DNA of 15,648 nucleotides from Candidatus Omnitrophota bacterium (GCA_028717985.1 JAQUMS010000006.1:1-15648); one strand, 5' to 3'. Shown: positions 1-6,656, counted from the first letter of the stretch. The notes: generated by a model not told the origin, from the letters alone. Made by a program: numbers and translations.

Positions 1-1061
1 CTATGTGTTCGTCGGGAGCGTATTTCAATATCGGGCACAGTAAACCGAGGATAAAAGTAGGAGGCGGGGCGTGTAAGCTTAATGATGTTCCTGCCTATAC
101 CGGTTTAGCGGCTGTGGATATCTACCTTGGCGCCACGGCTTTGCCGGAAGATGATCCTAAAAACAGATTTTATCCCGGGGATTTTCGTTATGGTGGAGCA
201 CATGTTATTCAGGAGCTTCTGGAGGGGAAAGATATCCGTCTTGAAGCGTCCTCCTACGGCACTGACTGTTATCCCCGCAAGAAACTTGAAACACTGATAA
301 GCCTGAAAGATTTTAATGAGGCGGTATTATTTAATATCCGCAACTGTTATCAGAATTATAATGTCGCGGTTAATCTTTCCGATAAGATGATCTATACGTA
401 TATGGGTGCGCTTAAACCCCATGCCGGCAATGCGAATTTTTGTTCCGCCGGCCAGCTTTCCCCGTTGTTGAAAGATCCGTATTATAAAACAATCGGTATC
501 GGGACCCGGATTTTTCTCGGCGGAGGTATAGGGTATGTTGCGTGGCAGGGAACTCAGCATAATCCCGGCGTTGCAAGAAAAGAAAACGGCGTTCCTTGTG
601 TTCCCGGCGGTACGTTGGCGGTCATAGGTGATTTAAAACAAATGAAGCCCCAATGGCTGCGCGGAATAAGCATGGTAGGGTATGGTGTATCTCTTTCCGT
701 GGGGATAGGCGTTCCCATCCCGGTATTAAATGAAGAAATTGCCCGGTATTGCGCATCCAAAGATGAGGAAATTTATACTCAGGTCGTTGACTATGGACAT
801 TCGTATCCTCAGGGGATCGGCGGATCTTTAGGGGAAGTCAATTACGCCCAGCTTCGTTCAGGAAAAATTAATATAAAAGGAAAAGAAGTGCCGACAGGCG
901 GCCTGTCAAGTTATTCAAAGGCAAAAGAAATCGCGGAAGAACTTAAATCCTGGATTCAGAAAAAAGAATTTACGCTTTCAGAATCGGTTTCCCCGCTTCC
1001 GGGGGCTGAATCAGGATATGCGTGCAAGCCTTTACATGAAAGGCCGATTGAATTTATATAA
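1..1061 (+). CDS. DUF39 homocysteine biosynthesis protein, 5' partial
   Basis: The DUF39 family (Methanosarcina MA1821 type) makes homocysteine in the cytoplasm from aspartate semialdehyde and a sulfur donor, usually with a NIL-domain ferredoxin partner. The reading frame is open at the left edge (first full codon at base 3), so the visible Met is probably internal and some tens of N-terminal residues are missing. About 352 residues remain. The fragment begins with a Cys-Ser-Ser-Gly-Ala stretch and has a second conserved-looking cysteine, C89 of the fragment, in GTDCYPRK. As I recall, cysteines in these two regions are thought to carry persulfide or bind substrate. Glycine-rich segments such as GGGIGYVAWQGTQHNPG and GYGVSLSVGIGVPIPVLNEE are typical of the family. 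No CBS domain pair follows the core, unlike the longer archaeal form. The NIL-ferredoxin partner lies at 1518-1925, which supports the call. Confidence 0.85.
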   Translation, partial: MCSSGAYFNIGHSKPRIKVGGGACKLNDVPAYTGLAAVDIYLGATALPEDDPKNRFYPGDFRYGGAHVIQELLEGKDIRLEASSYGTDCYPRKKLETLISLKDFNEAVLFNIRNCYQNYNVAVNLSDKMIYTYMGALKPHAGNANFCSAGQLSPLLKDPYYKTIGIGTRIFLGGGIGYVAWQGTQHNPGVARKENGVPCVPGGTLAVIGDLKQMKPQWLRGISMVGYGVSLSVGIGVPIPVLNEEIARYCASKDEEIYTQVVDYGHSYPQGIGGSLGEVNYAQLRSGKINIKGKEVPTGGLSSYSKAKEIAEELKSWIQKKEFTLSESVSPLPGAESGYACKPLHERPIEFI

Positions 1062-1272
1062 TGCGGAGTTAAATTTCCCGACTTGCGTCGGGTAAATTTA
1101 AGAGATACCCCAAAAGCAATACACTGCGTAGCTTTCGGGGTTAATAAGGAATACTCCTTGCGTAAACATTCCGAAAATCTCTACGATATTTTCGGAATAC
1201 GCTGCGGAGTTAATTCACACAATGACTTATGTTCACTCACGTTGTTTGTTCCATAAGTCATGTGTTCATTAA
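1062..1272. repeat. Cluster of four hairpins between direct repeats
   Basis: The gap between the DUF39 gene and the NifU-like gene is filled with inverted repeats. Stem 1 spans 1070-1100 (TAAATTTCCCGAC against GTCGGGTAAATTTA, one bulge, loop TTGC). Stem 2 pairs 1107-1117 with 1131-1141 with one mismatch. Stem 3 pairs 1168-1178 with 1188-1198 perfectly (ATTCCGAAAAT) and gains GCGT/ACGC outside a 4-base bulge. Stem 4 pairs 1210-1231 with 1252-1272 with a bulge and a small internal loop, and it ends at the ribosome binding site of the next gene. The 11-mer TGCGGAGTTAA occurs at 1062-1072 and again at 1203-1213, flanking the first three stems. No stem is followed by a convincing T-tract. It may be a mobile miniature element, an mRNA processing region or an interspersed repeat family. 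Confidence 0.65.
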
Positions 1273-1282
1273 GGAGCTTATT

Positions 1283-1504
1283 ATGAGAGAAGAAGTTGAA
1301 AGAGCGTTAGAAAAAGTAAGGATCGCATTAGCCGCTGATGGCGGGAACGTTGAGTTGATAGACGTAACCGAGGATGGTGTGGTAAAAGTAAAACTTACAG
1401 GAGCTTGCGGGTGCTGTCCTATGAGTCAGATGACACTTAAAATGGGCATTGAGCGGATGCTTAAGCAGGAAGTTCCTCAGGTAAAAGAAGTAGTTTCCGT
1501 GTAA
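1283..1504 (+). CDS. NifU C-terminal domain (Nfu-type) Fe-S protein
   Basis: A 73-residue stand-alone NifU C-terminal domain protein. This family binds a labile Fe-S cluster between two subunits and delivers it to apo-proteins, or otherwise handles iron and sulfur, in the cytoplasm. The signature is GACGCCPMSQMTLK, where the outer cysteines form the usual CxxC and a third cysteine sits between them. The N-terminal part (VRIALAADGGNVELIDV) also matches the fold. The reading frame extends upstream to 1229, but the start at 1283 is preferred: AAGGAG at 1271-1276 is correctly spaced, and the extra N-terminal residues would be encoded inside a hairpin. It sits between the DUF39 gene and the NIL-ferredoxin gene, suggesting it supplies or repairs the clusters of that pathway. 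Confidence 0.88.
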   Translation: MREEVERALEKVRIALAADGGNVELIDVTEDGVVKVKLTGACGCCPMSQMTLKMGIERMLKQEVPQVKEVVSV

Positions 1505-1517
1505 GGAGAAATATAAA

Positions 1518-1925
1518 ATGGTTTCTAAAAGAATAGTATTGCATTTTCCCAGCCGGTTAGTTGACCAGCCGATTGTTTATAAGCTTGTGAAAGTTTACGA
1601 TTTGAATTTTAATATCCTCAAGGCGTCTGTCACCCCGGAAGAAGAGGGGCTTATGGTTTTGGAATTGAGCGGCGAGGAAAAGAATTATAAGGACGGATTG
1701 GAATACCTTAAATCATCGGGCGTTAAAATCCAGCCGTTAAGCGAAGATATTGTCCGTAACGAAACCAAATGTACCGATTGCGGGGTATGCGTTTCCATGT
1801 GTCCGGTTCAGGCTTTGATAGTTGATCCTTCGACGCGGAAGGTTAAATTTGACAATGAGAAGTGTATTGCATGCGAATTGTGCGTAAAAATATGTCCTTC
1901 TCACGCTATGGAACTTCATTTTTAG
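1518..1925 (+). CDS. NIL-domain 2[4Fe-4S] ferredoxin, homocysteine pathway partner
   Basis: A 135-residue protein with two parts. Residues 1-75 form a NIL domain, the small ACT-like fold also found in methionine ABC transporter ATPases. Residues 80-135 form a bacterial-type ferredoxin with two complete cluster motifs, C85-C88-C91-C95 and C116-C119-C122-C126. This is the architecture of Methanosarcina MA1822, which works with the DUF39 protein in reductive sulfur transfer to aspartate semialdehyde. The stop of the NifU-like gene overlaps this gene's ribosome binding site (AAGGAG, 1503-1508), so the two are very probably co-transcribed and translated together. Electron supply for persulfide reduction is the likely role, by family knowledge. 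The DUF39 neighbour makes this more likely than a general ferredoxin. Confidence 0.88.
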   Translation: MVSKRIVLHFPSRLVDQPIVYKLVKVYDLNFNILKASVTPEEEGLMVLELSGEEKNYKDGLEYLKSSGVKIQPLSEDIVRNETKCTDCGVCVSMCPVQALIVDPSTRKVKFDNEKCIACELCVKICPSHAMELHF

Positions 1926-1952
1926 GGTGTATTTTAAATATCGGGAGGAACC

Positions 1953-2504
1953 ATGGGAGTGGAACGAAGAAAAGAGCGGCGGTTACGAGCGAATTTACCC
2001 ATTAAACTTATAAGCGGCGGCGAAGAGTTTTTGACTCGTACTGAAAACATAAGTGCTCTCGGGGCGTATATGGAAGCTGAACATAGTATTCCCGTGGGAG
2101 CCGATGTCGACCTAATATTGGAAATTCCTTTATATGCAAAAGATACGTCTCTTTCCGGAGAGGTCCGTTGTAAGGGCAGTGTTTTTCGTTCTTCGGTTAT
2201 CAGAGAATTCCAGACAGGCAAATTTTACGGGATCGGCGTTTTTTTTACGACGTTTCTGAGGGATGAAGATAAGAAAAAACTTTTGTCCTATGTGGATTTT
2301 CTTATTCAGACCGAGGAACAGGATATAAAAGAAGGCCTTAAAAAATGGAAATTTAAACGAGAGGCTCATAAAGCTGTCCGGGTAACTGAGCAGATGCAGG
2401 TACACCAGGAAGAGTTTCAGTCGAAGACAGTCGAGACGCTGAATAAGATTTTACAGAAGCTTGACGATATCTCCAATCACTTGCAGTCACAGCACAAACA
2501 GTGA
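1953..2504 (+). CDS. PilZ domain protein with helical C-terminal tail
   Basis: A 183-residue cytoplasmic protein. The N-terminus carries the Arg-rich c-di-GMP binding loop (ERRKERRLR, residues 4-12), and residues 32-37 read NISALG, the N/DxSxxG second motif. Both halves of the nucleotide-binding signature are therefore present, although the first residue of motif two is Asn rather than Asp. Residues about 15-115 are the PilZ beta-barrel. Residues about 120-183 are charged and predicted helical, and could form a coiled coil for dimerisation or partner binding. The ribosome binding site is GGGAGG at 1943-1948. It follows the ferredoxin gene after 27 bases and may share its transcript, though no functional link to sulfur metabolism is evident. 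The output it controls (motility, adhesion or polysaccharide) cannot be told from the window. Confidence 0.82.
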   Translation: MGVERRKERRLRANLPIKLISGGEEFLTRTENISALGAYMEAEHSIPVGADVDLILEIPLYAKDTSLSGEVRCKGSVFRSSVIREFQTGKFYGIGVFFTTFLRDEDKKKLLSYVDFLIQTEEQDIKEGLKKWKFKREAHKAVRVTEQMQVHQEEFQSKTVETLNKILQKLDDISNHLQSQHKQ

Positions 2505-2607
2505 TCCCTGAATTATTTCCGGGATAATTCCTCACGGTTCAATTCTTCGACAATCTCACGATGGTGAATGGAGTCGAACCCTTGCCTACCATTAATGCTG
2601 ACGGCGT
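2505..2607. other. Structured gap with tRNA T-arm-like inverted repeat
   Basis: Immediately after the PilZ stop is a short stem, GAATTAT at 2510-2516 pairing with ATAATTC at 2524-2530. It has no T-tract, so it is a weak terminator candidate at best. Then GGTTCAATTC (2536-2545) pairs with GAGTCGAACC (2571-2580) with one mismatch and one G-T pair. Read on the minus strand, 2570-2580 gives GGTTCGACTCC, the T-arm consensus of tRNAs, followed by CACCA. A matching acceptor 5' strand and the rest of a cloverleaf are missing, so I do not call a tRNA. It may be a tRNA remnant or a chance inverted repeat. Confidence 0.35.
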
Positions 2608-3564
2608 ATGCTGAATAAAATTCTCGAAGCCTTACATAAAAAGAAAGATTACGTTTCCGGGGAAGAAATCAGTCAGGGTTTTTTGATTTCTCGCCAGGCG
2701 TTATGGAAATACATTCATGAATTGCGCGACCTGGGATATGAGATCGCCGCTGTTCCTCATCTTGGATATAAGCTTCTCGCGTCTCCCGACCGTTTGTATT
2801 CATTCGAAGTGAAAACCGGATTGGATACCCGTGTTATGGGAAGGGATATCCGGTATTATGAAACAATCCCTTCAACCATGGATATGGCGATGCAGTTGGG
2901 CATGCAGGGAGAACCTGAAGGATTGGTGGTTTTGTCGGAGGCTCAGACAAAAGGAAAAGGCAGATTAGGCCGGATGTGGCTTTCGCCGAAATTTAAGGGT
3001 ATTTATTTTTCGCTTATTCTTCGTCCTGATATTTCTCCGAAAGAAACCCCGATATTAACATTGATGGCGGCCGTGAGCGTTTGCCAGGCAGTTAAAAATA
3101 TCACCGGGCTTGCGGTGGACATTAAATGGCCCAATGATATTATGGTGAACAATAAAAAAGCCGGCGGGATTTTGACCGAGCTGAACGCTGAAACGGATAA
3201 AGTTTTTTTTGTCGTTATCGGTATCGGCATTAATGTCAATAATGATAAAAAATCATTGTGTGAGGGCGCGGTTTCCCTAAAAGAATATCACAAAGAGCCT
3301 GTCAATCGCGCCGTATTATTCCGTGAAATCATGAAGAGGATTGAAATGAACTACGACAATCTTCGTGAGTATGGCGGAGGAGATATTATTGATTTCTGGA
3401 AAGACCATAATATAACGCTTGGCAGAAGAGTTAAGGTTTTATATCAGCATAAAACAATCGAAGGTGAAGCGGTTGATATTGATACAGAGGGAGCGTTGTT
3501 GCTGCGGAATGATTCGGGATTTGTGGAAAGAATAGTATCGGGCGATATTGTTCATTGCAGATAG
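2608..3564 (+). CDS. birA: Bifunctional biotin protein ligase / biotin repressor
   Basis: A 318-residue class II biotin ligase, close to the E. coli length. Residues 1-60 form a winged helix-turn-helix (ISQGFLISRQALWKYIHELRDLGY), so it may also repress biotin genes. Residues about 75-260 are the catalytic domain: KGKGRLGR (115-122) is the biotinyl-AMP binding loop, KWPND (173-177) is the family signature, and KKAGGILTE (183-191) carries the conserved lysine region. Residues about 270-318 are the SH3-like C-terminal domain. It joins biotin to the lysine of carboxyl carrier proteins by way of biotinyl-AMP. No clear ribosome binding site precedes the ATG. No biotin synthesis gene or biotin-dependent enzyme is visible, so which genes it represses, if any, is unknown. 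Confidence 0.95.
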   Translation: MLNKILEALHKKKDYVSGEEISQGFLISRQALWKYIHELRDLGYEIAAVPHLGYKLLASPDRLYSFEVKTGLDTRVMGRDIRYYETIPSTMDMAMQLGMQGEPEGLVVLSEAQTKGKGRLGRMWLSPKFKGIYFSLILRPDISPKETPILTLMAAVSVCQAVKNITGLAVDIKWPNDIMVNNKKAGGILTELNAETDKVFFVVIGIGINVNNDKKSLCEGAVSLKEYHKEPVNRAVLFREIMKRIEMNYDNLREYGGGDIIDFWKDHNITLGRRVKVLYQHKTIEGEAVDIDTEGALLLRNDSGFVERIVSGDIVHCR

Positions 3565-3608
3565 TATACCGGTGCCGGGTCACCGCATTAGAAGGCCGCC
3601 AGATAAAG

Positions 3609-4655
3609 ATGTCTATAAAAATTCGGATCGTTTTGATTATTGCCGCCGCGGGAATTTTCACGTGCGCGAAGGCGCAGGAGCAGCAATTCACGTTTAAGGA
3701 CCGCGCTCCAAAACCGGAAATTATTACCGCGAAAGAAGAATATTTCCCCGGGGAAGAAATCAAGTTTACAATTCGCGGTAAGATCATGTATTCTAAAGAT
3801 CCGGGAGGGAAGATAGTTTCTCCTCCGTACGCGATATGGGACGGCGCAAATAAAAAAGTATCCTTGCGTCATTCCTGCGAATCAGGTTTGACCCGCGCGT
3901 ATGATCAGCAGTGCGTAGATGGAAAAATACGGGAAGTAGAGATCGGAAGATGCCCGGAAGCTTTTTTTCATGAATACGGGGTTATTAATCAACAGTTCAG
4001 CTGGGACCAGAAAATATTCCGGAAAGTGACAAGCGAATGCGGCGGCCTGGAAATTTTTAAAGAGGAAAAGGTACAGGCTCCTCCGGGGGAATACCGGATC
4101 GTTGTTTGTTCCAGTATTCAGGAATGCGTTGATAAGCCCGTGTATATAAGGTCGAAACCTGAAATTTCCATTACAACAGATAAACAAGAGTATACGTCCG
4201 GCGAACCGGTAAAAATTACGATCACAAACAATTGTTCTTTTCCGGTACTTAACGTCGACCGTAATAAAACAGTCTCGGATGTTGATTCTGACGGCACCAG
4301 AAGGATGGGATGGGGATTTATAGAAAAGTTCAGAAATGGGGCCTGGATACGGGTTGAACCTTTATGGCGTTGTGCCGGAGCATGTTTCAGCAGATGCCCC
4401 ATGGGAGCGGATTTTTTTATTTTATCTCCGAAAGGTATGATGTCCGGAGGTGCGGTGCCGGGGGAAAAGGGGCCTACCCACGGCGATTTTATCCGTCTTG
4501 AATGGGAGCAGTCACAGGTTATCTGTATCCCGAAAGAAACGAAAAAGGCGGTTTCTCCGGGAAAATACCGTGTCGTGAGCACGTTCCTTATGCCTGGTGC
4601 CGATCCTGAACGTGAGGAAAAACAATTTTATTCTTTAGAGTTCGAGATAAAATGA
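3609..4655 (+). CDS. Secreted Cys-rich protein with two beta-sandwich-like domains
   Basis: A 348-residue protein I cannot assign to a family. The N-terminus has a typical type I signal peptide (basic start, hydrophobic residues 7-18, likely cut after Ala-Lys-Ala at 20-22), so it should be exported. The mature part has two segments opening with the same pattern, EEYFPGEEIKFTIRG and KQEYTSGEPVKITITNN. This pattern is typical of Ig-like or macroglobulin-like beta-sandwich domains, in which a Gly-Glu/Asp-x-hydrophobic turn begins the first strand pair. About ten cysteines in the mature protein, several closely spaced (CAGACFSRC), suggest disulfides or metal binding outside the cytoplasm. The frame stays open upstream to 3555 inside birA, but 3609 gives a proper signal peptide, although no strong ribosome binding site is visible. 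It overlaps the next gene by ATGA. Confidence 0.6.
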   Translation: MSIKIRIVLIIAAAGIFTCAKAQEQQFTFKDRAPKPEIITAKEEYFPGEEIKFTIRGKIMYSKDPGGKIVSPPYAIWDGANKKVSLRHSCESGLTRAYDQQCVDGKIREVEIGRCPEAFFHEYGVINQQFSWDQKIFRKVTSECGGLEIFKEEKVQAPPGEYRIVVCSSIQECVDKPVYIRSKPEISITTDKQEYTSGEPVKITITNNCSFPVLNVDRNKTVSDVDSDGTRRMGWGFIEKFRNGAWIRVEPLWRCAGACFSRCPMGADFFILSPKGMMSGGAVPGEKGPTHGDFIRLEWEQSQVICIPKETKKAVSPGKYRVVSTFLMPGADPEREEKQFYSLEFEIK

Positions 4656-4840
4656 ATAGTATTACTAAAATATGTATCGTGTTGGCGGCGGTCGTGATTA
4701 TGTGCGTGTCCGGCTGTGAAACGGTTAAAGATTCGGCGAAAGGCGCCGCGAAAGATTTGGAACCGGTTAAACAGGAAGTAAAAAAGGGTTATGAAAAATT
4801 AGAGAAAGTTGATCGGAAGATGCAGGAAAAATTATGGTAA
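4652..4840 (+). CDS. Small lipoprotein, entericidin-like
   Basis: A 62-residue predicted lipoprotein. A hydrophobic signal (residues 6-18) ends in the lipobox VSGC with the lipidated cysteine at position 22. The mature part is only about 40 residues, rich in Lys, Glu and Ala, and probably one amphipathic helix (KQEVKKGYEKLEKVDRKMQEKL). The start ATG overlaps the stop of the preceding secreted-protein gene (ATGA), which argues for translational coupling and a shared role in the envelope. Its style resembles entericidin-type or other tiny outer-membrane lipoproteins, but the mature sequence is too short to assign a function. Confidence 0.65.
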   Translation: MNSITKICIVLAAVVIMCVSGCETVKDSAKGAAKDLEPVKQEVKKGYEKLEKVDRKMQEKLW

Positions 4841-4852
4841 AGAGAGGATCAG

Positions 4853-5323
4853 ATGAAGATTGAATTTCAGTCTAAAAATTTGGTATTTCAGGCGGATCTG
4901 GTGGAAAATTCCGCGGCTCAAGAGATCATTAAACAGCTGCCTTTAAAAATGTCGGCCCGCACATGGGGGGATGAGATTTATATGGAAACCGGGATAGTCG
5001 CACCTTCAGACGGAGCAACGCTTGACGTGTATGCGGGAGATATCGCGTATTGGCCTGAGGGTAAATGCCTGTGCGTATTTTTCGGACCGACAGTTCTCAG
5101 CACGGATGCTAAGCCCGTTCCCGCGTCTCCCGTTGTTATTATCGGGAAAACATACGCGCTTTCAAATGAATTAAGGCAAATACGCGACAATGATGAAATA
5201 ACCGTGGTCAAAGCTTCTTCGGGGCCCGCCGCTTCAAGCCAAAGCGAAAGGAAACTTTCTCAAAGCGAGATAGATGAATTGGTGAAGCGATTACTGGAAG
5301 AAAAGAAAAGACAAACTCATTAA
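4853..5323 (+). CDS. Cyclophilin-like (TM1367-type) protein with FliM-like C-terminal motif
   Basis: A 156-residue cytoplasmic protein. Residues 1-120 match the cyclophilin-like fold family named after TM1367: WGDEIYM (38-44) followed by GDIAYWPEGKCLCVFFGPT (62-80) and VVIIGKTYAL (94-103). These proteins share the cyclophilin barrel, but peptidyl-prolyl isomerase activity is not established and the biological role is unknown. Residues 121-156 are an added tail: a Ser/Ala-rich linker and then LSQSEIDELVKRLLEEKKR, a likely helix whose beginning resembles the LSQxEIDxLL motif at the N-terminus of the flagellar switch protein FliM. GAGAGG-like purine sequence (GAGAGG, 4842-4847) is a good ribosome binding site. 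Only 12 bases separate it from the lipoprotein gene. Confidence 0.78.
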   Translation: MKIEFQSKNLVFQADLVENSAAQEIIKQLPLKMSARTWGDEIYMETGIVAPSDGATLDVYAGDIAYWPEGKCLCVFFGPTVLSTDAKPVPASPVVIIGKTYALSNELRQIRDNDEITVVKASSGPAASSQSERKLSQSEIDELVKRLLEEKKRQTH

Positions 5324-5334
5324 AAATTATATTT

Positions 5335-6003
5335 ATGTTTAAGATAGTAAGGCGGATTGGTTTAGAGACGTTCGTTTTATCCCTCGCGATAATTTTTGTT
5401 TTATTTTATATAAATAAGTCCGTGCGGGAGCACCGTCTTTTGGAAGAAATTATTAAACGGCTTAGTGCTGAATCGCGTGTCGCCGAGGCGGTTGTTGTTG
5501 ATGTTAAACAAGGCGCCGTGAAAAACAAATATAACACGACCATAAAATTCATCGAGTATTCCAGCGATAATCGTCCTTGTCCTCCCTTGTATTTTACCTT
5601 TTCCGGGAATCTTATCCAATTTCAGGCATTGGTGATCAGGTTTGATGATTTTTTGGTCAAAAGCGGAAACCCATTAAAAGGCAAAAGCGCGTATATTTTT
5701 ATGAAAGCTTTTATGCTTACGGATCAGGGGGCGGAAGTTTTTCCGATTAATAAAAAGTTTGAAATCCCCTCCGGATACGAAGTGGAAGGATCTAAAAATC
5801 CGTTTGAAAGGAAATTATGGCGCAGGTTTTGGGAATACGCTTTGAATCCGGCGTTTGCCCGGAGAACGGGGATAAAAAACGCTCAAATCGAGGCTCCCGG
5901 CACAAAATTTATTCCCGGGATGCTGTATACGATAAAAATAGAACATGACGGTGGAATGCGTATTGACGCGAGTAAGATCCCGGAGATCCTTAAAAAGAAA
6001 TAA
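5335..6003 (+). CDS. Membrane-anchored protein of unknown function
   Basis: A 222-residue protein I do not recognise. Residues about 10-27 (LETFVLSLAIIFVLFYIN) form a single N-terminal membrane segment, preceded by basic residues. The rest would therefore lie outside the cytoplasm, or the segment acts as an uncleaved signal. Residues 30-50 are a charged helix. The middle (residues about 50-130) is rich in alternating hydrophobic residues, suggesting beta structure. Residues about 150-180 are basic and aromatic (FERKLWRRFWEYALNPAFARR). It follows the cyclophilin-like gene by 11 bases and precedes the TM1266-type gene by 16, so it belongs to the same transcription unit by position. The ribosome binding site is weak. 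Confidence 0.6.
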   Translation: MFKIVRRIGLETFVLSLAIIFVLFYINKSVREHRLLEEIIKRLSAESRVAEAVVVDVKQGAVKNKYNTTIKFIEYSSDNRPCPPLYFTFSGNLIQFQALVIRFDDFLVKSGNPLKGKSAYIFMKAFMLTDQGAEVFPINKKFEIPSGYEVEGSKNPFERKLWRRFWEYALNPAFARRTGIKNAQIEAPGTKFIPGMLYTIKIEHDGGMRIDASKIPEILKKK

Positions 6004-6019
6004 CGTCATAGGAGGTGTT

Positions 6020-6277
6020 ATGAATAAACGCACATTATTGGTTATTCTGCTGGAAAACCGCCGGATCGAAGCGGTCCAGGTACAAAAAATCCTTACGGAT
6101 TACGGGTGTATTATTAAAACACGGTTGGGCATACATGACGGCGTGCTTGACGCTTGTTCGAACACCGGATTAATTATTCTTGAACTGGTTGGTGCCGCCG
6201 GGGATATTAAAAAACTTTCATTACGCCTGAACGCGGTTAAAGGAGTAAAGACAAAACTGGTCAGGATTTCAATCTAA
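6020..6277 (+). CDS. ACT-like TM1266 family (putative iron-only hydrogenase system regulator)
   Basis: An 85-residue protein matching in length and pattern the ACT-like family annotated as iron-only hydrogenase system regulator (TM1266 type). The alternating pattern is a beta strand (TLLVILLENR), a helix with AVQVQKILTDYGCIIKTRLGIHD, a second strand (TGLIILELVG), a helix (DIKKLSLRLNAVKGVKTK) and a last strand. Such proteins often lie beside [FeFe]-hydrogenase maturation genes or sulfur genes. None is visible in this window, so the named role is only a family label. The start at 6020 is favoured by GGAGG at 6011-6015. An upstream in-frame ATG at 5945 lies inside the preceding gene and lacks such a site. 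Confidence 0.75.
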   Translation: MNKRTLLVILLENRRIEAVQVQKILTDYGCIIKTRLGIHDGVLDACSNTGLIILELVGAAGDIKKLSLRLNAVKGVKTKLVRISI

Positions 6278-6285
6278 CCAAGGTC

Positions 6286-6645
6286 ATGAAAGCTTTTACC
6301 GTGTGGTTCAGTATCGGAATAATCATTGCATTCGTTTTTGCCGGATTGATGATTCTCCGTCTTCAAAGAAAAATTTTAATTCCTTCCGTGATATGTACCA
6401 AAATTTACTGCCCACCTATGCGCCCCTGTTGTAATTCATGCCTGATGGATGGATGGGATACGGATGATTATACTGCGGTTGCTCAATCCGTAATTTCCAA
6501 GCTTCCCGTGTATTCTGTTGACGGCTGCGGGAAAATAACAGGCGGAAGCCGGGTCCTGGATGCCTTTGGGGTGTTAAACGGCTCGCGCTTTTACGTTTTT
6601 TTATGGCGGGAATACGCCCTGGAAAAATATTTACCCGGCAATTAA
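6286..6645 (+). CDS. Membrane-anchored Cys-rich small protein, unknown
   Basis: A 119-residue protein with no family I can name. Residues 5-25 (TVWFSIGIIIAFVFAGLMILR) form one membrane segment. Just after it comes a cysteine cluster, C37, C42, C48, C49 and C52, in the stretch CTKIYCPPMRPCCNSC, with another cysteine at 81. The spacing C-x4-C-x5-CC-x2-C could bind a metal or Fe-S cluster or make disulfides, depending on which side of the membrane it faces. The basic residues after the segment (RLQRK) suggest that the C-terminal part stays cytoplasmic. The C-terminal half has no charge bias and reads like a small soluble domain. It begins 8 bases after the ACT-like gene, with AAGG as a weak ribosome binding site. 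Confidence 0.55.
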   Translation: MKAFTVWFSIGIIIAFVFAGLMILRLQRKILIPSVICTKIYCPPMRPCCNSCLMDGWDTDDYTAVAQSVISKLPVYSVDGCGKITGGSRVLDAFGVLNGSRFYVFLWREYALEKYLPGN

Positions 6646-6656
6646 ACCTCTATACT

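Noticed and set aside
1062..1272. CRISPR array
   Set aside because: The repeats are inverted stems of differing sequence with one 11-base direct repeat pair. There is no regular repeat-spacer pattern and no cas gene.
2521..2607. Complete tRNA gene on the minus strand
   Set aside because: Only a T-arm-like segment and CACCA are present. No matching acceptor 5' strand, D-arm or anticodon arm could be placed.
3609..3671. Lipoprotein signal (GIFTC) for the secreted Cys-rich protein
   Set aside because: Thr before the cysteine does not fit the lipobox, while a normal signal peptidase I site (AKA) follows directly.
4118..4582. 154-codon open frame on the minus strand inside the secreted-protein gene
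   Set aside because: It runs opposite a gene with a good signal peptide and domain pattern, shows no domain of its own, and all neighbours are on the + strand.
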